A stretch of DNA of 64,000 nt from CAXTEJ01 sp964243295 (GTDB lineage: Bacteria > Actinomycetota > Actinomycetes > Actinomycetales > Angustibacteraceae), in assembly GCA_964243295.1 (NCBI GenBank), contig CAXTEJ010000004.1, positions 75,441-139,440 on the forward strand, written 5' to 3'. Below the pieces are notes generated by a model, which saw only the letters and a list, made by a program, of their open reading frames with translations, was not told the DNA's origin and did not search any database. Each line of letters starts with the position of its first letter. The first letter of the stretch is position 1. The position numbers and the translations under genes were made by a program. Positions 45,941 to 53,857 of this stretch are shown in pieces.

Positions 45941-48271
45941 GTGCGGTTGCGGGACCGGCTGGACGGACGTCGCGTCCTGCTCACCGGCGTCACCGGGTTC
46001 GTCGGCGAGGCGCTGCTGCAGCGCATGCTGACCGACCTGCCCGGCGTCGTCCCGGTCGTGCTCGTGCGCCCGAAGGCCGGCCAGACCGGCCGCGACCGCG
46101 TCGCCGCGCTGCTGCGCAAGCCCACCTTCGCGACCGCGCTGCAGCGCGCGGGCAGCCCGGCGGCCCTGCTCGCGAGGGTCGAAGTCATCGAGGGCGACCT
46201 CGACGCCCTGCCCGAGCTGCCCCGCGACCTGGACGTCGTCGTCCACTGCGCCGGTGACGTGTCGTTCGACCCGCCCATCCAGGACGCCTTCCGCACCAAC
46301 GTCGCCGGCACCCGCGGCCTGCTGCTGCGGCTGCTCGAGGCCGTTGTCGCCACCGGGCGCACGCCCCACTACGTCCACGTGTCCACCGCGTACGTCGGCG
46401 GGCGCCGCCGCGGGGCCGTGCCCGAGCGCTCGGTCGACCACGACGTCGACTGGCGCGTCGAGCAGGCCGCCGGCGCCCGGCTGGCCGAGCGCATCGAGGA
46501 CGACTCCCGCACCCCCGCGCACCTCACCCGCCTGCGCGCCGACGCCGAGCGCGACCACGGCCGGGCCGGGCCGATCACGTCCGCGCAGGACGCCGAGCGC
46601 CGCCGCCGCGAGTGGGTCAAGGACCAGCAGAAGGCCGCGGGCGGCGAGCGCGCCCGCTCGCTGGGCTGGACCGACGTCTACACCTTCACCAAGGCGATGG
46701 GCGAGCGGGTCGTCGAGGAGCTCACCAGCGGCACCTCGACGGACGCCCCCGGCGCCCCGGCGCTGCCGGTCAGCGTGGTGCGGCCGAGCATCATCGAGTC
46801 CGCGCTCGTGCACCCCCACCCGGGGTGGATCGAGGGCTTCAAGATGGCCGAGCCGGTCATCTTGGCCTACGGCCGCGGTGAGTTCCCCGAGTTCCCCGCC
46901 GCCCCCGACTCGGTCGTCGACATCGTGCCGGTCGACCTCGTGGTCAACGCGATCCTGGCCGTGTGCGCGACCACGCCCGAGCCGGGCCGACCGCAGTACT
47001 TCCACGTCTCCTCCGGCGGGCGCAACGCGCTGACCTTCCGGCGGTTGTACGAGCTGGTGCGCGAGCACTTCGAGGCCCACCCGTTCGACCTCAGCGAGCG
47101 CGGCGCCGTCCGGTTGCCGACCTGGCGGTTCCCGGGGTCGGTGCGCGTCGAGCGCGCGCTGACGCAGGGCGAGACCGCCCACCGCCTCGCCGAGCGGGCC
47201 CTGAGCCTCGCCCCCCGCAGCGACCGGGTGCGCGACCTCGCCCGCGAGCTCGACCGCACCAAGGGCAGGCTGGAGTTCCTGCGCCGCTACCTCGAGCTCT
47301 ACCGCTCCTACACCCAGGTCGAGCTGCAGTTCGTCGACGACCGCACTCTCGCGCTGCACCGCGCCCTCGACCCCGCCGACGTCGAGCCGTTCGGCTTCGA
47401 CACCGCGGTCGTCGACTGGACGGTGTACATCCGCGACATCCACTGCCCCGCCGTCACCGCGCCGGTCCGCAAGTACGACGTGGTCCGCAAGCGCCGCGCC
47501 GCCGCGGGCGAGCCACCGCCGCGCCGCATCGACGGCGACCCCTCGGGCGTCCTGGCCGTCTTCGACATGGACGGCACGCTCATGTCGAGCAACGTCATCG
47601 AGACCTACCTGTGGCTGCGGCTGCCCGAGCTCGACCGCGCCGCCCGCGCCCGCGAGATCGGCGCCCTGCTGCGCCGGGTGCCGTCGTACATCGGAGCGGA
47701 GCGGCGTGACCGCGGCGGCTTCCTGCGCGCGGTGTACCGGCGCTACGCCGGCGCGGACCTCGCCGAGCTCGACGCGCTCGTCGACGAGGTCGTCACCCCC
47801 CACGTGCTCGAGCGCGTCAGCGGCGCGGCGCTGCGCCGGGTGCGCGAGCACCGCGCCGCCGGCCACCACACCGTGCTGCTGACCGGTGCGGTGCGGCCGC
47901 TGACCCGGCCGCTGTCACCGCTGTTCGACCACGTCGTCGCGGCCGAGCTGTCGGTCGGCAGCGACGGGCGGGCCACCGGGTTCTTGTCGACGCCGCCCCT
48001 GGTGGGGGAGTCGAGGGCGGCGTGGCTGGTGCGCTACGCCGAGCTGAACGGCTACGACCTCACCCGCTCCTACGGCTACGCCGACAGCCACTCCGACCTG
48101 CCGTTGCTGCGCGCGGTCGGCAAGCCCACGGCCGTCTCGCCCGACGTCACGCTGTTCCGCGCGGCCCGCACGGCGCGCTGGCCGGTCGAGACGTGGGGAG
48201 CGCCGAGCGGCACCGGGCGGCTGACGGTGCCCGACGTGAGCCACGACCGCACGGGGGTCGCACTGCCGTGA
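45941..48271 (+). CDS. fatty-acyl-CoA-reductase-like SDR fused to HAD-IB hydrolase
   Basis: 776 residues. The N-terminal half is an extended SDR of the fatty acyl reductase/LYS2 type: NAD(P) loop TGVTGFVG (15-22), HVSTAYVGG, and catalytic Y247/K251 in YTFTK. It is followed by a FAR C-terminal-like region (residues ~400-530). The C-terminal ~235 residues are a HAD-IB phosphatase (VFDMDGT with D542/D544, LLTGAVRPLTRPLSP, GYADSHSDLPLL). Reduction of an acyl thioester to aldehyde/alcohol with phosphate removal in one polypeptide is implied but unproven. The GTG has AGGAGG eight bases upstream. First gene of a four-gene operon; its stop overlaps the next start (TGATG). Confidence 0.85.
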   Translation: MRLRDRLDGRRVLLTGVTGFVGEALLQRMLTDLPGVVPVVLVRPKAGQTGRDRVAALLRKPTFATALQRAGSPAALLARVEVIEGDLDALPELPRDLDVVVHCAGDVSFDPPIQDAFRTNVAGTRGLLLRLLEAVVATGRTPHYVHVSTAYVGGRRRGAVPERSVDHDVDWRVEQAAGARLAERIEDDSRTPAHLTRLRADAERDHGRAGPITSAQDAERRRREWVKDQQKAAGGERARSLGWTDVYTFTKAMGERVVEELTSGTSTDAPGAPALPVSVVRPSIIESALVHPHPGWIEGFKMAEPVILAYGRGEFPEFPAAPDSVVDIVPVDLVVNAILAVCATTPEPGRPQYFHVSSGGRNALTFRRLYELVREHFEAHPFDLSERGAVRLPTWRFPGSVRVERALTQGETAHRLAERALSLAPRSDRVRDLARELDRTKGRLEFLRRYLELYRSYTQVELQFVDDRTLALHRALDPADVEPFGFDTAVVDWTVYIRDIHCPAVTAPVRKYDVVRKRRAAAGEPPPRRIDGDPSGVLAVFDMDGTLMSSNVIETYLWLRLPELDRAARAREIGALLRRVPSYIGAERRDRGGFLRAVYRRYAGADLAELDALVDEVVTPHVLERVSGAALRRVREHRAAGHHTVLLTGAVRPLTRPLSPLFDHVVAAELSVGSDGRATGFLSTPPLVGESRAAWLVRYAELNGYDLTRSYGYADSHSDLPLLRAVGKPTAVSPDVTLFRAARTARWPVETWGAPSGTGRLTVPDVSHDRTGVALP

Positions 48272-49479
48272 TGCTCGCGCTCGAGCTGTTCCGCTCGATC
48301 CCCCGCTTCGCCGCGGCGCGGGCCATCGGGTCGCGCATGCCCGGTCTGCTGATCGGGCCGATGGCGCCCGTGCGCCTCGTGACCCGCGACGAGCCCGAGG
48401 TGCGCCACGACGGCTGGGCCCGGGTGCGCCCGCTGCTGTCGGGCATCTGCGGCTCCGACCTGGGGGCCGTCACCGGCTCGACGTCGCTGTACTTCTCGGC
48501 GCTCATCTCGATGCCGTTCGTGCCCGGCCACGAGGTCGTCGGCGAGCTCGCGGAGGACTGCCAGGACCTGCCGCGGGGGACCCGCGTCGTCGTCGACCCG
48601 GTGCTCGCGTGCGCCGCCCGCGGCCTCGAGCCGTGCGCCCCGTGCCGCAGCGGCCGCACGAACCTGTGCGACCACGTGACGGTGGGCCACGTCGCGCCCG
48701 GGCTGCAGACCGGCTTCTGCCGCGACACCGGCGGCGGGTGGGGCGAGCAGCTGGTCGCCCACCGCTCGCAGCTGCACGTCGTGCCCGACGAGCTGAGCGA
48801 CGAGCGCGCCGTGCTGGTCGAGCCCATGGCCTGCGCCGTGCAGCTGGCCCGCCGGGCGCAGGTGCCCACCGGGGGCAGCGTGCTCGTCTCCGGCGCCGGC
48901 GCCGTCGGGCTGTTCGCGACGCTGGCGCTGCGCGAGCTGACCGACGCCGGCCGCATCACGGTCATCGCCAAGCACGGCCGCCAGGCCGACCTGGCCCGCG
49001 CGTTCGGCGCCACCGACGTCGCCTCGCCCGACGAGGCCATGCGGGCGGTGCGGCGCTCGACGCGGGCGCTGCGGGTGGCCCCCGAGGGCATCCCCGCCCC
49101 CGCCGCCCGGCTGGCCGGCGGCGCGAGCGAGATGCTGCTCGGCGGCGTCGACGTGGCCGTCGACGCGGTCGGCTCGACCGGGTCGCTCGACACCGTGCTG
49201 CGCTCGACCCGCGCCGGCGGGCGCGTCGTCCTGTCGGGCATGCCCTCCCCGGCCGACCTGTCGCCGGCGTGGTTCCGCGAGCTCGAGGTCGCCGGCACCT
49301 ACGCCTCCAGCGGCGACTGCTTCGACGTCGCCCTGAAGCTCGCGCAGCACGCACCCCTCGACGGCGTGGTCGGCGGGCGATATCCGCTGCACCGCTGGCG
49401 CGAGGCGCTCGACCACGCCCACTCCGCAGGCCGTCTCGGCACCGTCAAGGTCTGCTTCGACGTCCGCAGCCGCGCATGA
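48271..49479 (+). CDS. zinc-dependent MDR dehydrogenase of lipid-type operon
   Basis: 402 residues. Catalytic zinc ligands are C60 in ICGSD and H87/E88 in PGHE. The structural zinc cysteines are C114, C122, C125 and C133, with an unusual seven-residue insertion after the first. The coenzyme loop is GAGAVG. A ~30-residue N-terminal extension (LFRSIPRFAAARAIG) precedes the fold. Probably interconverts an alcohol and an aldehyde/ketone made by the preceding enzyme. The start overlaps the previous stop by one base (TGATG). Confidence 0.87.
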   Translation: MLALELFRSIPRFAAARAIGSRMPGLLIGPMAPVRLVTRDEPEVRHDGWARVRPLLSGICGSDLGAVTGSTSLYFSALISMPFVPGHEVVGELAEDCQDLPRGTRVVVDPVLACAARGLEPCAPCRSGRTNLCDHVTVGHVAPGLQTGFCRDTGGGWGEQLVAHRSQLHVVPDELSDERAVLVEPMACAVQLARRAQVPTGGSVLVSGAGAVGLFATLALRELTDAGRITVIAKHGRQADLARAFGATDVASPDEAMRAVRRSTRALRVAPEGIPAPAARLAGGASEMLLGGVDVAVDAVGSTGSLDTVLRSTRAGGRVVLSGMPSPADLSPAWFRELEVAGTYASSGDCFDVALKLAQHAPLDGVVGGRYPLHRWREALDHAHSAGRLGTVKVCFDVRSRA

Positions 49480-49522
49480 TGGTGGCGCGCGGACCCATCG
49501 TGAACCGACCAAGGAGCACCAC

Positions 49523-51103
49523 GTGAGCCGCCCAGGATTCGTGCTGGAGGTCGACGACCGGACCCCGCCGCTCGTCGTCCACGAGGGCGAGGGTTTCCGC
49601 CTCGAGACGTTCCCGCGCGGCACGCGGGTGATCTACCCGCCCGAGTCGCTGCCCGGCATCCGCGACGTCGACGGTGCGATCCGCCGCGCGCTGCTCGAGC
49701 CGGTCGGCAGCGACCCGCTGCCCACGCTGCTGTTCGCCGGCATGCGCCTCACCATCGCGTTCGACGACATCTCGCTGCCGCTGCCGCCGATGGTCAAGCC
49801 CGACATCCGCCAGCGCATCATCGAGCAGGTGCTGACCCTGGCCGCCGCGGCCGGAGTCGACGACGTCGAGATCGTCTCGGCCAACGCGCTGCACCGCAGG
49901 CTCACCGCCGCCGAGCTCAAGGACATCGTCGGCGAGCGGGTGTTCCGCTCGTTCTTCCCCCAGGGCGCGCTCTACAACCACGACGCCGAGGACCCCGAGG
50001 GCATGCTGCTCATCGGCGAGACCGACCGCGGCGAGGTCGTCGAGATCAACAAGCGCGCGGCGCAGAGCGACCTGCTGGTCTACGTCAACGTCAACCTCGT
50101 GGCGATGGACGGCGGCCACAAGTCGGTGCCGATCGGGCTCGCCGGCTACAAGAGCCTGCGCCACCACCACAACAGCCACACCATGGTGAACTCGCGCTCG
50201 TTCATGGACCACACCCGGTCGGCGATGCACCAGAGCGCCTGGCGCATGGGCAAGATGCTCGCCGACCACCTGAAGATCTTCACGATCGAGACGACGCTCA
50301 ACAACGACGTCTTTCCCGAGCCCTACGGCTTCCTGATGAAGCGCGAGTGGGAGTGGGGCGTGCGCGACCAGGCCTCGATGCTGGCGGCCCGGCGCGGGCT
50401 GGCCGTCGCGCCGAAGTCATTGCGGCACAAGGTGTTCCAGGGCATGCGCGCGCCGTACGGCCTGACGGGGGTCAACGCCGGCGAGACCGAGGCGGTGCAC
50501 GAGCTGACCGTCGCCAAGGTCCACCAGCAGCAGCTCGTCGAGGTGCAGGGGCAGAGCGACGTCATGGTGATGGGTGTGCCGTACGTCGGCCCCTACAACG
50601 TGAACTCGACGATGAACCCAATCCTGGCCACGTGCATGGGACTGGGCTACTACTTCAACAGCTACCGGGGCCAGCCGGTCGTCCGCAAGGGCGGCGCGGT
50701 GATCCTCTACCACCCGGTCGAGCCCGACTTCAGCCAGCTGCACCACCCCAGCTACGTCGACTTCTTCGAGGAGGTGCTGGCCACCTCCACCGACCCCGCG
50801 GTCATCGAGGCCAAGTTCGAGCAGCAGTACGCGACCGACCCCTGGTACGTCCACCTCTACCGCACCTCGCACGCCTACCACGGGGTCCACCCGTTCTACA
50901 TGTGGTACTGGGCGGCGCACGCCATGGACCACGTCGGCGACGTCGTGTGGGTCGGCGGCGACCGCAAGGCGGTGGAGCGCATGGGGTTCCGCGCGGCGTC
51001 CTCGCTGCAGGACGCGCTGGAGATGGTGTCGGGCACGGTCGGCCGCTCGCCGTCCATCACCTACCTGCACAACCCGCCGCACCTGCTCGCGGACGTGCGA
51101 TGA
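49523..51103 (+). CDS. LarA-like protein (nickel-pincer racemase superfamily, DUF2088)
   Basis: 526 residues, longer than LarA (about 424). The N-terminal DUF2088 domain is clear. H124, K200 in DGGHKSVP and H216 have the same spacing (76 and 16) as H108, K184 (cofactor thioamide lysine) and H200 (nickel ligand) in Lactobacillus LarA, as I remember its numbering. The LarA catalytic H174 has no obvious match. So cofactor binding looks possible but the reaction may not be lactate racemisation. No larB, larC or larE gene is in the window. The GTG has AAGGAG eight bases upstream. Third gene of the operon; its stop overlaps the acyltransferase start (ATGA). Confidence 0.82.
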   Translation: MSRPGFVLEVDDRTPPLVVHEGEGFRLETFPRGTRVIYPPESLPGIRDVDGAIRRALLEPVGSDPLPTLLFAGMRLTIAFDDISLPLPPMVKPDIRQRIIEQVLTLAAAAGVDDVEIVSANALHRRLTAAELKDIVGERVFRSFFPQGALYNHDAEDPEGMLLIGETDRGEVVEINKRAAQSDLLVYVNVNLVAMDGGHKSVPIGLAGYKSLRHHHNSHTMVNSRSFMDHTRSAMHQSAWRMGKMLADHLKIFTIETTLNNDVFPEPYGFLMKREWEWGVRDQASMLAARRGLAVAPKSLRHKVFQGMRAPYGLTGVNAGETEAVHELTVAKVHQQQLVEVQGQSDVMVMGVPYVGPYNVNSTMNPILATCMGLGYYFNSYRGQPVVRKGGAVILYHPVEPDFSQLHHPSYVDFFEEVLATSTDPAVIEAKFEQQYATDPWYVHLYRTSHAYHGVHPFYMWYWAAHAMDHVGDVVWVGGDRKAVERMGFRAASSLQDALEMVSGTVGRSPSITYLHNPPHLLADVR

Positions 51104-52053
51104 GCGCAGTCGGTCACGTCGTGAAGCACGTCGCGTCCGGCGCGATGCTGCGCGGCGCCCGCCAGGACCTCCGCATGGTCGCCCGCGGGTGGCGCTGGGG
51201 ACGGCGCTCGATGGTGCCGCGCTCGGCCGAGCCGTTCGTCAAGCCGCGCACGAGCGAGCCGTTCCCGACCGCCTGGGCCCGGACGCCGGTCGCCAGCGTC
51301 GTGCGCGAGGGCATCCAGCGCTTCGGGCTGGGGCCGCTGCTCGAGTCGCAGGTGCGGCCCACGGTGCGCGGCCTGGACGTGCTCGACCGGATCGAGGGGC
51401 CGGTCGTGTTCGTCGCCAACCACACCTCCCACCTCGACACCCCGCTGATCCTGCTCGCGCTGCCCGAGACCTGGCGCCGCCGGACCGCCGTCGCCGCGGC
51501 CGCCGACTACTTCTTCGACACCTGGTGGCGCGCCACCAGCTCGGCGATCGTCTTCAACACCTTCCCGATCGAGCGCCGGTCGGGATCCATGTCGTCGACG
51601 CCGGGCGACCTGCTGGCCGACGGCTGGAGCATCGTGGTGTTCCCCGAGGGCACCCGCTCCCCGGACGGGTGGAGCCGGCAGTTCAAGCCCGGCGCCGCCT
51701 TCTTGTCCAGCCGCCAGCAGGTGCCCGTCGTGCCGGTCGGCATCCGCGGCTCGTACGCCGCGATGCCGCGCGGCCGGGGCTGGCCGGTGCCCGGGCGCCC
51801 GCCGGTCACCGTGCGCTTCGGTGAGCCGCTGACGCCGCTGCCCGGCGAGGGCCCCCGCGAGCTGGGCACGCGCATCGAGCAGGCCGTCGCCCGGCTGGTC
51901 GACGAGGACGCCACGACCTGGTGGGACGCCACGCGCCGCGCCGCCCAGGGCCTCACGCCGTCCATGGCCGGGGCCGACACCGCCCGGTGGCGCCGGGTGT
52001 GGGACCAGACCACACCGCCCGCCGTCCGGCGTACGCGCCGCGTCTGGCGCTGA
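51100..52053 (+). CDS. PlsC-like 1-acylglycerol-phosphate acyltransferase
   Basis: 317 residues. The acyltransferase motifs are NHTSHLD (H108, D113) and VVFPEGTRS, with VPVVPVGIRGSY after them. It transfers an acyl group from CoA or ACP to an alcohol or lysophospholipid. The N-terminal ~90 residues are basic, suiting a membrane-peripheral enzyme. Coupled to the LarA-like gene by ATGA. Its presence is the main reason to read the operon as lipid biosynthesis. Confidence 0.9.
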   Translation: MSAVGHVVKHVASGAMLRGARQDLRMVARGWRWGRRSMVPRSAEPFVKPRTSEPFPTAWARTPVASVVREGIQRFGLGPLLESQVRPTVRGLDVLDRIEGPVVFVANHTSHLDTPLILLALPETWRRRTAVAAAADYFFDTWWRATSSAIVFNTFPIERRSGSMSSTPGDLLADGWSIVVFPEGTRSPDGWSRQFKPGAAFLSSRQQVPVVPVGIRGSYAAMPRGRGWPVPGRPPVTVRFGEPLTPLPGEGPRELGTRIEQAVARLVDEDATTWWDATRRAAQGLTPSMAGADTARWRRVWDQTTPPAVRRTRRVWR

Positions 52054-52060
52054 CCCGCCC

Positions 52061-52303
52061 TCAGCCGTGCGCGTGCAGCGGCGGTCCGGGGCAGACCATG
52101 CGCTTGCGGCCGTCGCTCTCGGAGTACGTGTGCTCGGCCATCGGGTGCCCGCACACCGGGCAGGCGAAGCTCTGGTCGGCGGGTCGCGTCGGCGGCTGGT
52201 CCTGCGAGCCCAGCTGGGCAGGACCGAGGAAGCGGAACAGGAAGGCGTAGACCCGCCGCCCGAAGCCTCCACGCGGCTCGTCGGCGGTCGGCTGCTCGGT
52301 CAC
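52061..52303 (-). CDS. small zinc-ribbon-like protein
   Basis: 80 residues from a GTG at 52303. The C-terminal half has CPVCGHPMAEH followed by a cysteine in MVCPGPPLH, which may form a small zinc site. Function unknown. It converges on the acyltransferase gene with only 7 bases between the stops. No ribosome site is evident, so the start is uncertain. Confidence 0.6.
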   Translation of the reverse strand: MTEQPTADEPRGGFGRRVYAFLFRFLGPAQLGSQDQPPTRPADQSFACPVCGHPMAEHTYSESDGRKRMVCPGPPLHAHG

Positions 52304-52338
52304 CGGACGAGCGTACGGCGCCCGCCGCCGGGGGCCAC

Positions 52339-52427
52339 CGCCACACCGGCGGGCAGAGGCCGTCCTCGCCGCGCGGGCTGAGCACCCACCCGCCTCGCGG
52401 CGCCGACTTCTGCCCGCCGGTGTGGCG
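52339..52427. terminator. 19-bp inverted repeat with 51-base spacer
   Basis: Perfect 19-base arms at 52339-52357 and 52409-52427, directly after the methyltransferase stop (52431). The spacer has its own small stem, so it may fold as a branched terminator between two minus-strand genes. Confidence 0.5.
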
Positions 52428-52430
52428 CGC

Positions 52431-53057
52431 TCAGCCCGGCGGCGGCGCGGCGTGCCGGCGCACCCACGCGTGCATCGCGATGGCGGCGGCCGCGCCGGCG
52501 TTGATCGACCGCGTCGAGCCGTACTGCGCCACCGACAGGACGTCGGCGCAGGCCTCGCGCGCGGCCTGCGACAGGCCCGGCCCCTCCTGCCCGAGCAGCA
52601 GCAGGCACGCGCGCGGCAGCTCGTAGGTCTCCAGCGGGACGGCGCCCGGCAGGTTGTCGACACCGAGGACGGGCAGCCCGCGCTCGCCCGCGAAGGCCGC
52701 CAGGTCGCCCACCTGCGCGTGGTGGTGCAGCGTCAGGTAGCGGTCGGTCACCATGGCGCCGCGCCGGTTGAAGCGCCGGTGGCCGACCACGTGCACGCCG
52801 GCGGCGTTGAAGGCGTTGGCGGTGCGCACCACCGAGCCGATGTTGAGGTCGTGCTGCCAGTTCTCGACGGCGACGTGGAACGGGTGGCGCCGGGTGTCGA
52901 GGTCGGCGACGACGGCCTCGACGCGCCAGTAGCGGTAGCGGTCGACGACGTTGCGGCGGTCGCCCTCGGCCAGCAGCACGGGGTCGTACCGGTCGTCGTC
53001 CGGCCAGGAGCCCGGCCAGGGGCCCACCCCCACCTCCTCGCGCGCAGGCTGCTCCAC
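52431..53057 (-). CDS. SpoU/TrmH-family RNA methyltransferase
   Basis: 208 residues of the SPOUT fold. The three motifs are NIGSVVRTANAF, LLLGQEGPGLS and STRSINAGAAAAIAMH. It would 2'-O-methylate a ribose in tRNA or rRNA using SAM; the site is unknown. The GTG at 53057 is divergent from the DedA gene. The first ~35 residues are not conserved, so a later start is possible. Confidence 0.9.
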   Translation of the reverse strand: MEQPAREEVGVGPWPGSWPDDDRYDPVLLAEGDRRNVVDRYRYWRVEAVVADLDTRRHPFHVAVENWQHDLNIGSVVRTANAFNAAGVHVVGHRRFNRRGAMVTDRYLTLHHHAQVGDLAAFAGERGLPVLGVDNLPGAVPLETYELPRACLLLLGQEGPGLSQAAREACADVLSVAQYGSTRSINAGAAAAIAMHAWVRRHAAPPPG

Positions 53058-53170
53058 GAGCCGAGCGTAAGTCCGCAGGCGCCGGACGGCCGGGCCGCGC
53101 CGCTGCAGGTCGAAGAGCGCTCAGGCCGCTGTCGGGTGGACGCCGCCCGCTCGCCTACCCTGGAGCGGTG

Positions 53171-53854
53171 ATGCACACCCTGGGCCCGGAGTGGCTGCAC
53201 CCCGAGTCCCTGCTCGACAGCCTCGGCGGCTGGGCGCTGTGGGGCACCGCGCTCATCGTCTTCGCCGAGTGCGGGCTGTTCGTCTTCTTCCTTCCCGGCG
53301 ACTCGCTGCTGTTCACCGTCGGCCTGCTCGTCGGCCGTGGCTCGATCCACCACTCGCTGTGGCTGGTGTGCCTGGTGCTGTCGGTCGCGGCCCTCCTCGG
53401 CAACGTCGTGGGCTACGAGATCGGACGCCGGGCCGGGCCGGCCCTGTTCCGGCGTCCGGACTCGCGCCTGTTCAAGCAGCGCTACATCGACCAGACCGTC
53501 GCCTTCTTCGACAAGCACGGCCCGCGCGCCATCGTGCTCGCCCGCTTCGTGCCGGTCGTGCGCACGTTCATCACGGTGACCGCGGGCGTCGGGCGCATGG
53601 ACCGGCGCAAGTTCTTCGCCTGGTCAGCCCTCGGCGCGGCGCTGTGGGGCACCGGCGTCACGGTGCTCGGGTACTTCCTGGGTTCGGTGTCGTTCATCGC
53701 GAACAACCTCGAGGCCATCGCGGTGCTGATCGTGCTCATCTCGGTGCTGCCGGCGGTCGTGGAGGTGCTGCGCGCGCGCCGCGGCGAGCGCCACCCCGAC
53801 TACGACGAGGAGCACGAGCGCCAGGACGTGCTCGACGAGGACGTGCGCGGCTGA
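53171..53854 (+). CDS. DedA-family membrane protein
   Basis: 227 residues with about five membrane segments. The family features are ECGLFVFFLPGDSLLF and a conserved GPRAIVLARFVPVVRTFITVTAG. DedA proteins flip undecaprenyl phosphate or phospholipids and depend on the proton gradient. An acidic cytoplasmic tail follows the last helix. A GTG three bases upstream is also possible; TGGAG lies before both. A second DedA gene lies at 55830. Confidence 0.92.
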   Translation: MHTLGPEWLHPESLLDSLGGWALWGTALIVFAECGLFVFFLPGDSLLFTVGLLVGRGSIHHSLWLVCLVLSVAALLGNVVGYEIGRRAGPALFRRPDSRLFKQRYIDQTVAFFDKHGPRAIVLARFVPVVRTFITVTAGVGRMDRRKFFAWSALGAALWGTGVTVLGYFLGSVSFIANNLEAIAVLIVLISVLPAVVEVLRARRGERHPDYDEEHERQDVLDEDVRG

Positions 53855-53857
53855 GGG

